Shown: positions 1 to 10,893, counted from the stretch's first letter. The stretch: 64,000 nt of DNA from Apostichopus japonicus (GCF_037975245.1 NC_092568.1:32150501-32214500); one strand, 5' to 3'. Numbers and translations are program-made. Notes: generated from the sequence alone by a model not told the origin.

Positions 1-1
1 C

Positions 2-2125
2 AAAACAGACTCAGAGGCACTGGAAGTGCAGATGGAGAAAGAACCGGCCTCTGCAGAAGAAGAAGATGTGCCTGTGAGACAACAGCTTGTGACAGAAATG
101 GGACCTGCCTATACCTTGCGCCCTCTGGGAGGAGACGGCGTTGCAGGGGATGACAGCCCTGATGTGGACTACGTACTTTGCCAGGAGACCAGCCCTCGGG
201 ATAGCCCCAAAGTGACTGGCTTGAAAGCAGCTCCATCCACTGAAGAACCAGTGACAATCAGCGACCCACATACGGGAGAAGTCTTCGTGGCGGAACCTTG
301 TGGTGATCCTGAGCAGCTCAAGTCTGGATTGACAGCCTATCTGCCTGGGGAGGAGGAGAAGGAAGGAGTGGTGAAAGTGTTTGACCCCAGAAAGGCAGAG
401 TTGGCAGAGGCAGTGCCTACAGAGAGCTGCAAGGAGAAACTGTCAGCAGCACCCAGTCAGCGAGAGATTCCAGAGAAACCCATGGAGGAAGAGCCAATGG
501 ATGTTTCTGACCGGGACAAGACGGAAGAGGCACCTGTCACCAGGCAAATCGTGACAGACCAAGGACCTGCTTACACACTGAGAAAGGCAGGCCAAGACGG
601 CGTCGCCTGCAAAGACAGTCCGGACGTGGACTACGTACTATCCAAGCAGACCTCTGGTGCAGAAACACCCAATGTCACGGGTGTGAGGGCTGTGGCCAAA
701 CCGCAGCCACTTCTTGTGAGCGATCCTCAGACAGGAGAGGTATTCCTGGCAGAGCCAACGGAAGATCCCGAGGAGATCAGCCAAGGAAAGATTGCCTTTG
801 TTCCTGACGACGCATCGAAAGACGATAGCATCAAGGTCTACGATCCAGAGAAGGGACAAGTAACAGAAGGTGTACCAACCAAAGAGTGGATTGCCCTGAA
901 CCCGTCATATTCTGTCACTCCAGAACCTAATTTGAACTTGTGCGACCAAATTGTAACAAATTTTGGACCAGCTTTTATATTGAATCCTGTTGGTGATAAT
1001 GAAGTGCCATTAGATTGGGAAGAATTTGTTCTGTCCCCTAGTAAATCCCATGTTCCGTTAGTGTATGATACTGGTGATAGAAAGGTTCCAGATGAAAGGA
1101 ATGTCTTTCTCCATGATCCTCGGTCTGGAAAGAAGTACAATATAGAACCAGCTCGTTTAACCGAAGATATTAGAAAGAAACCTACATTATATATAACGGA
1201 TGCCCCAGAGGGTACAACCTTGCATCTTATAAATCCCAAAAGTCAACAAGAAAAGTTAGCATTTCCAATAGAAAAACAAGTTGACAAACGTGGTAATGTT
1301 ACAGAAGTTGATAACTTACCCAAACCATGTGAAGAGAATTTGGAAGAAAATCAAGATGACACAGCAGATCAAGAACTTCAACAGGTTTTAACTGAGTTAG
1401 GTCCAGCTTTCATTATACAAACTTTACCTCGTGATGGTAACTTTACGTACGGTGATGGAGCCCAAGGTGGAGCATCTCCTGGTGGTGATGGAGTCACTGA
1501 ACTTCCATCTGATTATACTGTTTTGCAGACAACACCCATGACCAGAGATCCCCCTCAAGTTGTTGGAAAACGTCCTTGTGTACGTGATGAGCCCATCATT
1601 ATCACTGACCATTCATCTGGAGAGAGAGTGTTTGCTATTCCAGCAAAGTGTTCTGAGGAACTGGAAAGTGCACCCGTAGTAGCTACCAAGGAAGACAAAC
1701 CAGGTGCTCCTCTTTGCATTTTTGACAAGGAAAAGGGACAATATTCTGTTGCCAATTGTAGCAATGTCTTGCCTTTGAAAGATGCTTTTGATTCAGGTTT
1801 TGAGATTACACCAGTTGATGAGAATAGGAAAGCTCCTGGTCTCCTGTCACCAACAGAATCCAGTGCATCTGCTTTTTCAGATGATCTTTTGGAGAAAGAT
1901 TCACCAAGTCTCACTGCCGTTGAATTACTTGACCGAACACTAAGTGTACAGCCATCAGCCACTGATGAGAATTTCTCTGAAGAAGAGTTTTTCGATGCAG
2001 TCGGAGATAAAAGAACTGAGGAAGAATACTTTTTGGCACCAACACCTAGGGATGAAACAGCTTTCAAATCCAGTGGTAGCAAATTAGATGAACTGAATAA
2101 GTCTCTCGACAGCCTCAGACAGCAG
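2..2125 (+). CDS. SYNE1: Exon 1: large nesprin exon with four copies of an unrecognised ~145-residue unit
   Basis: The frame is open from the left edge (codons start at base 2), so the exon may begin upstream, or at the AG at bases 6-7. It ends CAG|gtaagt, phase 0, giving 708 codons, far longer than the 36-117 codons of the others. Four diverged units start near bases 77, 542, 944 and 1379. Each opens with (I/L)VTxxGPA(Y/F)xL; units 1 and 2 share DSPDVDYVL and VTG. Each continues with a DPxTGEVFxAEP-like box (bases 257, 716, 1109, 1601) and a later (K/C)(V/I)(F/Y)D(P/K) box, clear in units 1, 2 and 4. From about base 1830 the chain is acidic and Ser-rich (SEEEFFDAV), passing into a coiled-coil lead (KLDELNKSLDSLRQQ). 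There is no spectrin signature, and I do not recognise the unit; the DPxTGE box recalls plakin repeats only superficially. Linkage to the nesprin rests on frame, strand and the donor. Units 1-2 are visibly more GC-rich than units 3-4. Confidence 0.85.
77..1829 (+). repeat. Four-fold protein-level repeat inside exon 1
   Basis: Unit borders are about 77-541, 542-943, 944-1378 and 1379-1829 (155, 134, 145 and ~150 codons). Units 1 and 2 are closest (GPAYTLR, DGVA, DSPDVDYVL, VTG, SDPxTGEVF all shared). Units 3 and 4 keep the GPAF(I)L opening and the central DPRSGKKY or DHSSGERVF box but have diverged elsewhere. DNA similarity is largely gone except between units 1 and 2, so the duplication is old. 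Spacing differs between units because of insertions in the linkers. Confidence 0.85.
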
Positions 2126-2765
2126 GTAAGTTCATCAACTGGAAGGGTATTCAAATTAAAAATTAATTGGAACATATTGGTAAACTTCAAACATTACTCC
2201 AAGAATGATAAACTGTACACAAAATATCAATCAAGAATGTATTCTATAATACTATCATCTTACAAGGTAGTGGGGGCGGTGTGGGGGCAGTATAATATCA
2301 AAGAGAAACTGCAGATGTTTATGGATGATATGTAGCAATGCTAAGAATGTAAAAATCCTTCTGCCAGCTACTACAATAATTGATGATCTGTCTTGAATGA
2401 AAATTTGTATATCGGTGAGTTGAATGTTTCAGAGAACAGCTTCAAGTGTCTCTAACGGTGTTATGTTGTAAACAACAGATTTGACTTTGATTAAAGGTAA
2501 GTTGTTTACAAATGTAAAGTCTTTCATTGTGTATTATATGGCATGCAATGAGAAAGAAAGCCTTGATTTTTGAAGTACCAGTGTAGGTCTTTCCAGTTTT
2601 TATTTGAAGGTTTTCATTGGCAGATTTTAGAGGAAGACTTTCTGCATTCCATTAATTTGCCACTTTCTTAAGAAAATTTCCCCGTCATCTATTACAATAA
2701 AGAGGTTAAGTTTTTCCTGTGAAAAATAGTTTTTTTCTTTATTTTGACGTATTCCTTTACAACAG
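2126..2765 (+). other. Intron 1
   Basis: gtaagt...acag, phase 0. The exon-1 frame stays open to the TAG at 2335, so retention would add about 70 codons of intron-like composition. I see no repeat or other element. Confidence 0.85.
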
Positions 2766-2936
2766 ATGGAGAGGAAACAACAAGACCTACGGGATGCCAT
2801 AGCACAACAAGAGGACATCCAGAAGAACTTGTCCAGTCTGAAAATAAGATCAGATGCTGCACAGGAGCAACTAGATGACTTCCCTGTGGCAGCTGACTGC
2901 ACGCTCAGAATCGAAGACCGTATCGATGATCTCAAA
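2766..2936 (+). CDS. SYNE1: Nesprin exon 2 (coiled coil)
   Basis: 57 codons between acaacag and AAA|gtatgt, phase 0 on both sides. Begins MERKQQDLRDAIAQQ and ends RIEDRIDDLK. Heptad-like and charged, continuing the helix started at the end of exon 1. The ATG at the first codon is an internal Met after a normal acceptor, not a start. Confidence 0.88.
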
Positions 2937-3548
2937 GTATGTTTGTAACTTTTTGATGAGTTTTTGTCATGATAAATACATATTAATTGCCTTTATGACT
3001 GGTAAAAATTAGATACTGAAGAATATACTTTATCAGGATGACCTTGTGATGTTGTTGTTTAGGTGGGCTACTGTATAGTCAAGGTAGAAGTTGTTCTTTT
3101 TCTTAATCAAACCTCTAACCTAAATTATCAGGCATCAGATACATGTCCGGTGAAGATGGTCTGATACTCTGTCACTGTAAGCACGGAGGACCTTAGGAAT
3201 TAAAACTGGTTATTCGGCAAATATTTTAAAAATAGAAATACAAAATCTAAAACTTTTGACAGGACGAATACGAAATAAAGTTGTTTCGTGACATCAAAAT
3301 GAGTCATTTTTATTTGTGTAGTGGAGAGGAAGAAGTCACTCAACACATTGAAGCTCTTAGATTGGTGTTTTTAGCATCTCAGGTACCAGACAATATAAGA
3401 TTGTGACAGCTGAGGTCCCACATTCTTGCTCTTTACATTTCATACATATACTGCTGTAGTAACTGAATGTGGCAAACCACAAGATATTAATGTATTGCAT
3501 GTTTTATTCAGAGTGAGAGAGTTATTTTACTTTCTGTCCTCTTTACAG
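2937..3548 (+). other. Intron 2
   Basis: gtatgt...ttacag, phase 0. AT-rich; nothing else recognised. Confidence 0.85.
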
Positions 3549-3731
3549 GATCTTATGAAGGAACTTGATGCCTTGGACAGAAACATCAAAATTGCTGAGG
3601 AGCGAGTCAGCACTCTTCATCTTCCAGGAGATGAATCACTCAAAGAAGCATCCAGAAAGACATTGAAAGATCTGAAAGCCAAACAGAACAAAATGAAAAA
3701 GGATGCTAACGATAAACTACAAAATTTACAG
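3549..3731 (+). CDS. SYNE1: Nesprin exon 3 (coiled coil)
   Basis: 61 codons, phase 0 both sides (ctttacag / ACAG|gtagtt). Starts DLMKELDALDRNIKIAE, ends DANDKLQNLQ. Lys/Glu-rich helix without the usual helix-A Trp. The donor gtagtt is weaker than its neighbours. Confidence 0.88.
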
Positions 3732-4334
3732 GTAGTTAAGTTCTCTAGTGTATCACTCTACTTGTTTTGGTGTTTGTTTTTTGGTGTTTGTGTTTTAATC
3801 CTGGTTAATCCTTAATTGTTCTTAGAGTATATATAATTGCCATGCAAATCTTCATAGTGGAGGTAGTATAGATCAGTTGCTTCTGATACGATCTGAAGTA
3901 AATGTATAACACGTAGTTGAGCTATATGAGATATATGTATTATATTATATTATATATATATATAATAATAATATCATAATAATCAGCAGTTATTTTTACG
4001 ACGCTTAAGCGACCACAAATGTGGGAGAAACCTGCAAGGGCTTATGGATTACAACTTACACGTCGGGTGGCTTCCAATTCAACATTTTAACTCAAGTTTG
4101 AAATCTTTTCAATTTAGAAAGTCATTTCATATATTTCTCCATGGGGGGTTGAGGTGGAAAGGTGGACAGGATATTTTTGTGATTAACCTCACAAAAAATT
4201 TTCCTTTGTTACTGACATTGGAATGATAACTGAAGAACACTTGACTTAAGTCTACAATCCATAGCAGTTTAGCTTTGACAAAATTGTCAGCAAAATAAAT
4301 CTAAATGGTCATTATCATCTTCTGTACCGATCAG
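3732..4334 (+). other. Intron 3
   Basis: gtagtt...gatcag, phase 0. Holds a short TA-dinucleotide run near 3935-3965; otherwise nothing recognised. Confidence 0.85.
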
Positions 4335-4505
4335 GATCTCCTAAAAGAACAGGATAAGCAAATGGAAAGGCTAGAGGACTGTCGGGAAAGACTGAACGAC
4401 CTGCAGGCATGGCTTCCTGAATTCCGGAGGCAGGTGACACCACTGACTGAATCAGACGAAGATGAACACAACCCTGAACTACACGGGAAGATGGTAGAAA
4501 ATCAG
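4335..4505 (+). CDS. SYNE1: Nesprin exon 4 (spectrin-like repeat)
   Basis: 57 codons, phase 0 (gatcag / AATCAG|gtaagg). Contains the helix-A signature LNDLQAWLPEFRRQV, with the Trp typical of spectrin repeats, then an acidic linker ESDEDEHNPEL. Confidence 0.92.
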
Positions 4506-5046
4506 GTAAGGATGGTGATATCTTATATAAATATTACTCGAGACAAATGTTGACATATTACTTCCACTAATTATTACTAGATGATAAATACCATTCTGGT
4601 TACAACCATCTCCCCCCCTCCCCCCTCGGCCATAATCCCCTGTCAACACATGTTCCCCTATTTGTTTTTTAACTAAACTACTACGTACAACTTTTCAGTG
4701 ATTGAAATGAAGCATTGCATATTATTCTGCATTGATATCGGGGCTCGTTTTTATTATATTAATTTTTAATAGCTCAGAAGTGATTTAGAAGATTGATTAA
4801 CTGTGCCAATTATTAATTGAAGTCTCATTCAGGTTTACTCAGAATGGTCGCTGTAAAAAAAAATTATCCTTTTGGTACAAGTCTAAGTCCCCACTTGTGC
4901 TTGTGAAAGATGCCCATATTTTGGAGTTAACCTTCAACATTATTTTTAATTGTTTGCCTAATGTTGTATTTGTTAGTTTTAGATCTATAACCCGTGAAAG
5001 ACATTTGTTGATAGTTCAACACCTGTTGCGTTTTTTCATTCCCCAG
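4506..5046 (+). other. Intron 4
   Basis: gtaagg...ccccag, phase 0. A pyrimidine run at about 4611-4628; no element recognised. Confidence 0.85.
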
Positions 5047-5397
5047 AACCAACAGTTAGAATTGTTTCGGAAGATGCAGTGCCTGCAGAACTTACAGAAA
5101 GAGATTTCTGATATTTTGGAGGAAACAGTCACGCCACCTGTTCTGGGAGTACATTTGGAAGCTCAGTGCAGCGACCTGCAAGCAAACATGGAAGCCCTAA
5201 AACAAGCCTTAGAACAGGAGACAGAAAGTCTGAAATCTCGAAAAGATACAGAGAAGCTAGCCGAGGCTTATCAGAGTGACATGGAGAAGTTGCAGGATTG
5301 GTTGGATGAACATAGGAAAGATTCAGAGAGTCTATCCAAAGACCTACCTCCAGGAATTGGATCAGAAATGTTGCAGAAACAGGCTGAACTCCAACAG
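5047..5397 (+). CDS. SYNE1: Nesprin exon 5 (spectrin-like repeats)
   Basis: 117 codons, phase 0 (ccccag / CAACAG|gtaaga). Starts NQQLELFRKMQCLQNLQ; helix-A signature MEKLQDWLDEHRKD lies toward the end, followed by LQKQAELQQ. Bases 5078-5145 have a broken copy at 6541-6608 in the next intron. Confidence 0.93.
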
Positions 5398-6063
5398 GTA
5401 AGAAGTTATACTTTTTAGATCTTGTGTTTCAGCACATTCGTTTTGTCTTTTTTGTTTGATCAATTACAGTGCGAAACGGTTGTATTTATTTTCAACTTGA
5501 TTTCAATTTTCCACATGATCCTTTGATTTTGTAAAATGTATACAAAGTACACTATGGGTCTAATCCATTCTTTGTGAATTATTTCGTGATGACGGTTTCT
5601 CTTGGTACAGGTTTCAAAGTTTGAGGTATGGCTCTTACAATTTGCCAGAACTTTTTGATGCATTGCATAGCCATATGGGTCAGATATTCTCTTATGCAGT
5701 TTTATGGAAGCTTATATTTTAGACTTCATGTTCTGACATTGGGAACATCAATTGTCATTTATATGAACTGTGGCCAAAGTGTGCTTTGGTGATCATGAAG
5801 GAATGATATCAGATGGTAGGATACATTTTCAATTATAGCAGTATATATTACACAGCTGCTGGGTAGTCAACATGGATGATGAGAATAATGAAATAATACC
5901 ATGAAAATCCAACCAGAGCTGGATCCACTCTTCATCAAATCCCACTCCCCAAACCCACATAATGAATGGATAATTCACATTCACAAATCAGTAATTGTAA
6001 TGATTAGTAGAAAGCAGTACATTGGTGTTGTAATATGGAAACTACTGTGTTTGTGACAGTATG

Positions 6064-6541
6064 TAGGGATGCACCGGATCCAAAGTTTTGGATCCGGCCG
6101 GAACCGGATTTTGCCGGATAGTACATGAAATTCGGCCGCATAAAATCCGGCCGGACCAGATTTTTTCATGACACAAAAAAAATCTTTAATAAGAAGTAGA
6201 AGTATGAAACAAGGAGCAAATCTTAGGTGAGGTATACGCATATTGAAAAGAAGGTGAAATTAAGACCCCATTTATGAGATTAAATATAAATTAAACATGT
6301 TAAACCTAATTTTTCCTTACTTTGAATGTTTTTATTAATTTTTGGAAATAGTTTATATTGATTTAAGTTAATACCAACACCTTTTAAGGAATAATTCAGG
6401 CCAGATTTTGAAAAAGATCCGGCCAGATTTTGAAAAAGATCCGGCCGGATTTTTTTCAAAATCCGGCCGGAAACGGAACCGGATAATTGCTCACTATCCG
6501 GCCAAATAGTCCGGCCGGACCAGATATCCGGTGCATCCCTA
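6064..6541. mobile_element. Non-autonomous hAT-like MITE, TAGGGATGCACCGGAT ends
   Basis: The 16-bp terminal inverted repeats match perfectly (6064-6079 against 6526-6541). The interior of about 450 bp is built from repeated CCGGCCGG blocks near both ends, so most of the element could fold back; there is no transposase frame. The TAGGGATGCACCG terminus is typical of a widespread hAT group. The flanks (acagtatg left, gtgcctgc right) do not form an 8-bp target duplication, so one border was probably rearranged after insertion. The right TIR directly touches the exon-5 fragment. Confidence 0.85.
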
Positions 6542-6608
6542 GTGCCTGCAGAACCTACAGAAAGAGATTTCTGATATTTTGGAGGAAACAGTCACACCGC
6601 CAGTTCTG
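6541..6608 (+). pseudogene. Broken partial copy of nesprin exon 5
   Basis: 68 bp matching exon 5 bases 5078-5145 with 4 substitutions and no gap. In the exon-5 frame the differences are TTA/CTA, ACG/ACA, CCA/CCG and CCT/CCA, all synonymous. Similarity stops abruptly at the MITE terminus on the left and after 6608 on the right, where the copied frame meets a stop within about 8 codons. No acceptor or donor surrounds it, so it is not a usable exon. Confidence 0.85.
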
Positions 6609-6717
6609 TTTGCTGTCAAAGCATACAAGTAGATTAAACAAAAAGAACGGTCTTATTCTAGACATTTTCGTGTAGAGACCAAGATGTTTGCCTTCTCTGT
6701 TCAATGAATGGTATTGC

Positions 6718-7215
6718 AAATAGTACAGTGCAGAATAGTACACTACAGTACAGAACACTGTTGCACAGAACAGTACAGAATTATGCAGTACAGAACACAA
6801 CAGTACAGTACAGAACAATACAGTACACTACAGTACAGAACGATGCAATACAGAAAAGTACAGAACAATACAGCACATTACATAACAATACAGCACAGTA
6901 CAGAACAATACAGCACAGTCCAGAACAGTAAAGAACAGAATCAGTACAATACAATACAGTAAAGTAGGCCTTCAGAACAGAGCAGTATAATACAGACCAG
7001 ATCAGTACAGTACAGTGCAGTACATAACAATATAGTACAGAACAATACAGCACAGCACAGAACGGAACAATACAGCACAGTACAGAAAAACACAGCACAG
7101 AGCAGTACAGCTCAGTAAAGTACAATACAGTACAAAAAAATATAACACGATACAGAACAAAACAGTCTATGACAGAACAGTAAAGATCAGAATCAGTACA
7201 ATAGTACAGTACATT
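6718..7215. repeat. Degenerate CAGTACAGAA satellite (~0.5 kb)
   Basis: About 500 bp of imperfect 5/10-bp periodic repeat of the form CAGTACAGAACAATACAG. The low stop density that results leaves open frames on both strands, which are repeat artefacts and not genes. Confidence 0.93.
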
Positions 7216-8095
7216 CTAGGCAACAAAGATATAAGTTTAAGCAAAAGTGAGGATTGACAGTCCATTTTTCAAAAATTCTTCTTTTGCTTGCTAGAAAGAG
7301 TTTTTATTACTTATCACTTAATCAGACAGTTCATTCTAATTAAAGTCTGTGAAAGCGCAAGAAATTTTAGAACAAGTTTTGAATGAATGACTATGGATTA
7401 CAGGTCTGTTGCAAAATTATGACTTAGTTTACTTAGTAAAAATGTAAGAAGGTATGATACAGTAGTGAAATAATTATTTCTAACATATCGTATTCTGGTC
7501 TTGAGAAAGTGTCATTTTGGAAATTGCTATATCACACAATTTTTATATGTTAAGTACTTCAATTAAAAGCTTGTGCATTGTCTGTACTGCTATTTTGATG
7601 ATGAATCACAGAATGAACACACATATTAGAGTCACTGTAATTAAATCTTGAGAATCAAAGTGGGTTGAGAAAAGTGGGGTTTTACTGCATGGTGCATTTT
7701 GCTAACAAAAGCATAAAAACAGTGATAATAAGCATATACATATGTGATATTAGAATAACATTGCATTCATAATCATATTATTCCTGTAATGATTTAGTAA
7801 AAAGTTAAGTTTGATGATGATATCTAGTGATGATGCTAGTTTGGGCCAATAATGATACTTTTATGTAGAAATATTGATTATGGTTTATACCAGTGATAAT
7901 CGTATACATTCCAGGACTGTTATTGTTCATGACATAAATAGCATTAATTAATTTGAGGTTCCATGATATACTTGACAACCAGTAGTTCTGTTGAGAGGCT
8001 TTCTAAATACAGAAGGAAACCATGGCCTCTGTGTCATATATGTAAATGAATAAGTGCGTCAAAATTTACTGTCGCAGAAAGTAGTAGTTGTATAA

Positions 8096-8493
8096 ATAGT
8101 GATGATGATAGAAAAGAACAGTGATGATACAGCATTTCTCCAGTATTGATGACAGCAGTATTAATGGAGATGATGATGTGCACAATGTCTGATGTGTGTT
8201 ATGAAGTGATAGTTGTATCTTTATAATTAATAGTACTGAGAACACCTGTGTTGAGAACATCTATATTGATGATAGTGCATATGTCAGTGTTGATAGTAGT
8301 ATATTGGGTTAGGATAACAGTATACACAGAGAAAATATGATAGTAGTATAATAGTGATGATGATAGAAAAGAACATTGATGATATAGGATTCTTTACCAC
8401 TGATGACAGCAATCCTAGTGGAGATGATGATGTATGCAATATTCTGATTTGTGTTATAAAATGATAGTATTATCTTGAACAATGATTGCACTG
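8096..8493. repeat. Tandem duplication, period ~255 bp
   Basis: Copy 1 is about 8096-8240 and copy 2 about 8351-8493. Both start with atagtgatgatgatagaaaa and keep the same order of gatgacagca, tggagatgatgatg and tgtgttat blocks. The copies have diverged, and the intervening ~110 bp is also GAT-rich. Confidence 0.75.
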
Positions 8494-9134
8494 ATCAGCT
8501 AAATTGATGATAGCAGCAAATTTCAGTTATGATAGCAGTATGTATACATATCAGAACCACAACCACAACAACATGAAATTATTTTTTTTGGGGGGGAGGG
8601 GGAACATGGTTCTCCCAGTATCCCAAGACTCAAGACTTGAGTTTTCTTGTATCCAGAGACAAAATATTAATCTTCAAAACAAAGAAGAGTATTTTTTAGA
8701 ATTTTCTGAATGATTCTATCAAACCTTCTATGTACAATAATTATGTCAGACAGTTTTACTGCCATTACAACCCATACGTATGACGTTGAAAAGGTTCAAA
8801 TTGTTCATCTGCTGTCAAACTAGGCTGTGTCTTCTTCAGAGAGTCTCACTTTCAAGAGGCATTTAAAGCAATGTTATACGTGGCAATGTCACATCTTATC
8901 TTTAAGAGAAAATAGTCCACACTCTTACGGGAAAAACCCTCTCAATATATTGTGCCTATCAACTCAAGTTATGGTTAATATGTAACCTATTTTGATTGGC
9001 TTAACCCTTGCTTCTTCCCTGCAGTTGATCAGAGTAGGTGGTCAGTGATGGTAAGGTTTACTGATATGTTAGTATTACTTGAAATGGGAAAGGAGGGGAG
9101 GGGGTGGGATAATGGGGAGTGGAGAATTCAGAAA

Positions 9135-9226
9135 ACTGGTTGGGGTTGGGATCTTTCCCAACCCCAACCAGTAACTGTAACTACAAAACTAGGACCCCAG
9201 AAGGGTGCTAGTTTTGTAGTTACAGT
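9135..9226. repeat. Two adjacent perfect hairpins
   Basis: Hairpin 1: 17-bp arms 9135-9151 and 9156-9172 with a 4-nt loop (tctt). Hairpin 2: 19-bp arms 9174-9192 and 9208-9226 with a 15-nt loop. Both pair without mismatch and are separated by one base. They may be a small foldback element or the ends of a MITE; no target duplication is evident. Confidence 0.9.
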
Positions 9227-10806
9227 GCTCAATTGGACATTTTTCTGTTCTTTCCATTCCATTCTTTTTGAAAAGTTTCAAAATCTATATTATTTGTTTA
9301 CTTTTTCTTGATTTTTCTATTTATAATAACATTTTGAATGTTTATTTCCAAATGATGGCAGAGGTATCTTGAAGTATTGACTATAATATTCAAACGTTTT
9401 CTCAAAATGTTTTGAATTTATATTCTCAAAAGTTCCACGATTTTCTGGAAATTTTGAAATGTCTCAAAATGTCTACATTTTGTCTTGAAATACTGCATTT
9501 TATTTGGCCTTTTGATGCAGAATTATTTATAAACATTAACTGGCCAAAAAGAGGGGACAAAAGTTCAAACCAAAATGTCTCTACCTGAGAACTTTCCTGT
9601 CTGCTTAAAATTGAATTTTATTTTCCATTTTTTTTTTTCGTGATTTTTTTTGGGGGGGCTAGCTCATGTGTTTATTTCTAGACCTATTTGACTTTATTTA
9701 TGATTGATAAACAATAGATGAACAAGGGGAAGCTGCATGCTGATTAAATTCTATATACCTTCTGATTTTAATCTGTCTGAAGGATAATATATCTCTTGAT
9801 CAGTATAATGAATAATTGCCCTTTGTAGTTTGCACTAATAAATATCAAGATGATATACCCACAGATTTGAAGCAGTTTATTAAACCAAAAATTAAACATA
9901 TACAGTAAAGTATTGACTCAAGTGGTTAAATTAGATTGCCAGCATTCTGTTAACCACACAAGACAATAGAACTCTTTCATATCAGCAATTTGCTTTGCCG
10001 CCAGTGGTTCATTGAGGGCTTCTGCTCAATCAAAATTCTCCACAGACTCTGTTTGAAAAGCCAATAATGAATAACATGTGTCTCATTTTAACAGAGTTTG
10101 TCATAGCTACCACAAGCTAGTTCTGCCCATTGTGATTTCAGCTTTTTTTCTGAGTGATATTTCTCAGTTCAAACGAAGTGCAGGGATTCCTTTTATATTC
10201 TTATTATATTATATTATATTCTTTTATTGTGCATTTGTTTGAGGTTGTAGAACTTTTGTCAATATCTTGCGTTGTGTCGTTTCTGGAGGTGTAATAGGGA
10301 AGTTGTTGCCACGAATCATAGTCGCTCTGCAGCCGGCAATCTTGTTCCAAGTCAGTTCTGTATTGTGTGTTGTGTCTCACACACACTCCATGAAGTCGTA
10401 GTGCAAAGTGCTGCATAAACAGCTACAATAACTGCTGTCAAAGATATATGTCAACTGCAGTGGCTTTTGTGTTTATGAATTAAAAAATTGGAGTTTTTGA
10501 TCTTGAACAAAGTCGTTTATTTTACTTTGTGTGAGCTGGCGTGGAACTTGCTGATGAATTTACTCTAGCATAAATTATCTGCAGCTATAATGTGTCTGCA
10601 TTTAATGGAATGACGGACTATGTTGACCGTTACAGTATAATGGGGAATCATTCCTTTCACTGACCGCAGGATAATGTCTGGAATCTTTATAAGTTTATTT
10701 GCTGAGAGAGATGTTTGTTGTCAACAAGACACATCATTTTCACAGAAAGATTGGATAAACATTTTTGCTCCGAAGAGGGTTTCTTGTAAATTTTTTTTAT
10801 TCCGCT

Positions 10807-10893
10807 ATGAATGGCACCAAGGCTGCTGCCCTTTATGCCTTCACACCCCTCACACCAAAGAAGAAGAAGAAAACTGCCCGTCAAGGACGCCAT
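10807..10893 (+). CDS. SYNE1: Candidate alternative first coding exon (internal nesprin isoform start)
   Basis: ATG at 10807 opens 29 codons, MNGTKAAALYAFTPL then TPKKKKKTARQGRH, ending at a strong donor CAT|gtaagc in phase 0. Exon 6 starts in phase 0, so splicing would give ...GRH|KLEEEL in frame. There is an in-frame TAA at 10756 and no in-frame ATG between it and 10807. The start context has G at -3. The stretch is more GC-rich than its surroundings. The five-Lys run plus TARQGR resembles a nuclear-localisation or acidic-lipid-binding segment. Vertebrate SYNE1 does make internally initiated isoforms, so the idea fits the family. It could instead be a chance frame or a cassette exon; no TATA box or initiator is convincing. 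Confidence 0.5.

Noticed and set aside
77-1829. Plakin repeats in exon 1
   Set aside because: Only the short DPxTGE box is reminiscent; the unit is far longer than the 38-residue plakin repeat and lacks its helical pattern.
2126-2335. Extension of the exon-1 frame to a stop at 2335 as a protein C-terminus
   Set aside because: A strong CAG|gtaagt donor precedes it, composition becomes intronic, and exons 2-5 continue the coiled coil in frame.
6704-7125. Open frames of 75-114 codons on both strands
   Set aside because: They lie inside the CAGTACAGAA satellite; the lack of stops follows from the repeat, not from coding.
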